Positions 5,302 through 5,727 of a stretch of DNA of 5,727 bases are shown here, piece by piece. The position numbers were made by a program, and so were the translations under genes. Below the pieces are notes generated by a model. That model saw nothing but the letters and a program-made list of their open reading frames with translations, had not been told where the DNA came from and searched no databases. The DNA is from Chitinophagales bacterium (GTDB taxonomy: Bacteria; Bacteroidota; Bacteroidia; Chitinophagales; Chitinophagaceae): NCBI GenBank assembly GCA_015654495.1, contig JAATGW010000578.1:1-5727 (forward strand), given 5' to 3'. Position 1 is the stretch's first letter, and each line of letters opens with the position of its first letter.

Positions 5302-5727
5302 AGCCTCTACAGTTTGCCGACAGCATTAGGCTCATTCAATACTGCGGAAGAATATGCACCCGGTGAAGAAGTTCTGACCGCATAACAGAACCTGCCCACT
5401 CACAGAGTCCTGGTGCCGGCGGCAAAGCCCGCCCAGACAACCCGAATGCAGCGGCACACCGAATATGAATTCCCATAATACGTGAAGCCGTCCACGTTAC
5501 AGGCAATCCAGGCAAATTCAGAAACCGTAGAAAAAAGACAAGTATTAATTTATTTAATTTCCTGCTTCGAAATTCCTGAGCAATTTTCCCTTAATCTGCA
5601 ACCTCGGCAACGCGGAGCATCAGACGCATATCCTGTTGAAGATATCGCCCGCTGCCAGATTCGTAACATTTCTTTTGAACGCAGGTCCGGCAATCTGCAT
5701 TGAACTGCGTCTTATATCATAAATTTA
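5302..5727. other. Stretch without a supported gene
   Basis: I see no recognisable gene, RNA or repeat array in the last 426 bases. A 73-codon GTG-started frame (5482-5703, plus strand) is open, but its product matches nothing I know and has no clear ribosome site. A small GC-rich hairpin, GGCGG/CCGCC (5418-5422 and 5429-5433), lies 116 bases after the preceding stop. Part of the stretch could belong to a gene beyond the window. Confidence 0.4.

Noticed and set aside
5302..5385. In-frame continuation of 27 sense codons after the TAA at 5299-5301, ending at TAA 5383-5385
   Set aside because: A second readthrough would be needed, and the stretch is short enough to be open by chance.
5482..5703. 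Plus-strand 73-codon frame with GTG start near the window end
   Set aside because: There is no recognisable domain, no convincing ribosome site and no context. It cannot be told from chance, so it is mentioned only in the entry for this stretch.

Overview
The window looks like chromosomal DNA from a member of the Bacteroidota, possibly a Chitinophagaceae-like organism. Four things point that way: AT-rich gaps with A-tracts rather than strong Shine-Dalgarno sites before starts; an exact TAnnTTTG -7 promoter box before higB; exported proteins whose signal peptides end in SQ-type motifs (LSQ, QSQ, VSQ); and the protein families present. The assignment is an inference from sequence style, not from a marker gene.

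Layout: (1) Bases 128-928 (+) encode an exported family-3 solute-binding protein of the amino-acid type, with no permease or ATPase beside it. (2) A 13-bp perfect hairpin at 1012-1041 lies between this gene and the convergent minus-strand operon and covers the last codons of that operon. (3) Bases 3392 to 1022 (-) hold a compact three-gene operon: an SdpR-type ArsR repressor, an SdpI-type six-helix membrane protein, and an exported serine alpha/beta hydrolase. Two tandem TTTAG-N8-CTAA dyads directly before the repressor start are the likely autoregulatory operator. (4) Bases 3439-3790 are mostly non-coding, with one short protein-like open stretch that may be a gene remnant. (5) Bases 3812-4463 (+) hold a complete higBA toxin-antitoxin pair with its own promoter and a 7-bp dyad around the toxin's TTG start. 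(6) Bases 4464-4794 have no supported gene but three small hairpins. (7) Bases 4801-5301 (+) hold a small exported protein of unknown function interrupted by an in-frame TGA. (8) Bases 5302-5727 hold no gene I can support.

Functionally, the sdpR-sdpI-hydrolase operon is the most interesting unit. In Bacillus subtilis, SdpI gives immunity to the SdpC killing peptide and, when it senses SdpC, holds the autorepressor SdpR at the membrane. No sdpABC genes are visible here, so this is an orphan receptor/repressor pair with an exported esterase-like enzyme attached. sdpR ends in an in-frame A AAA AAG slippery heptamer followed by an A9 run. The -1 frame then runs without a stop into the sdpI ATG, so a minor SdpR-SdpI fusion (309 aa) could be made by frameshifting or transcriptional slippage. 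This is a sequence-based hypothesis only.
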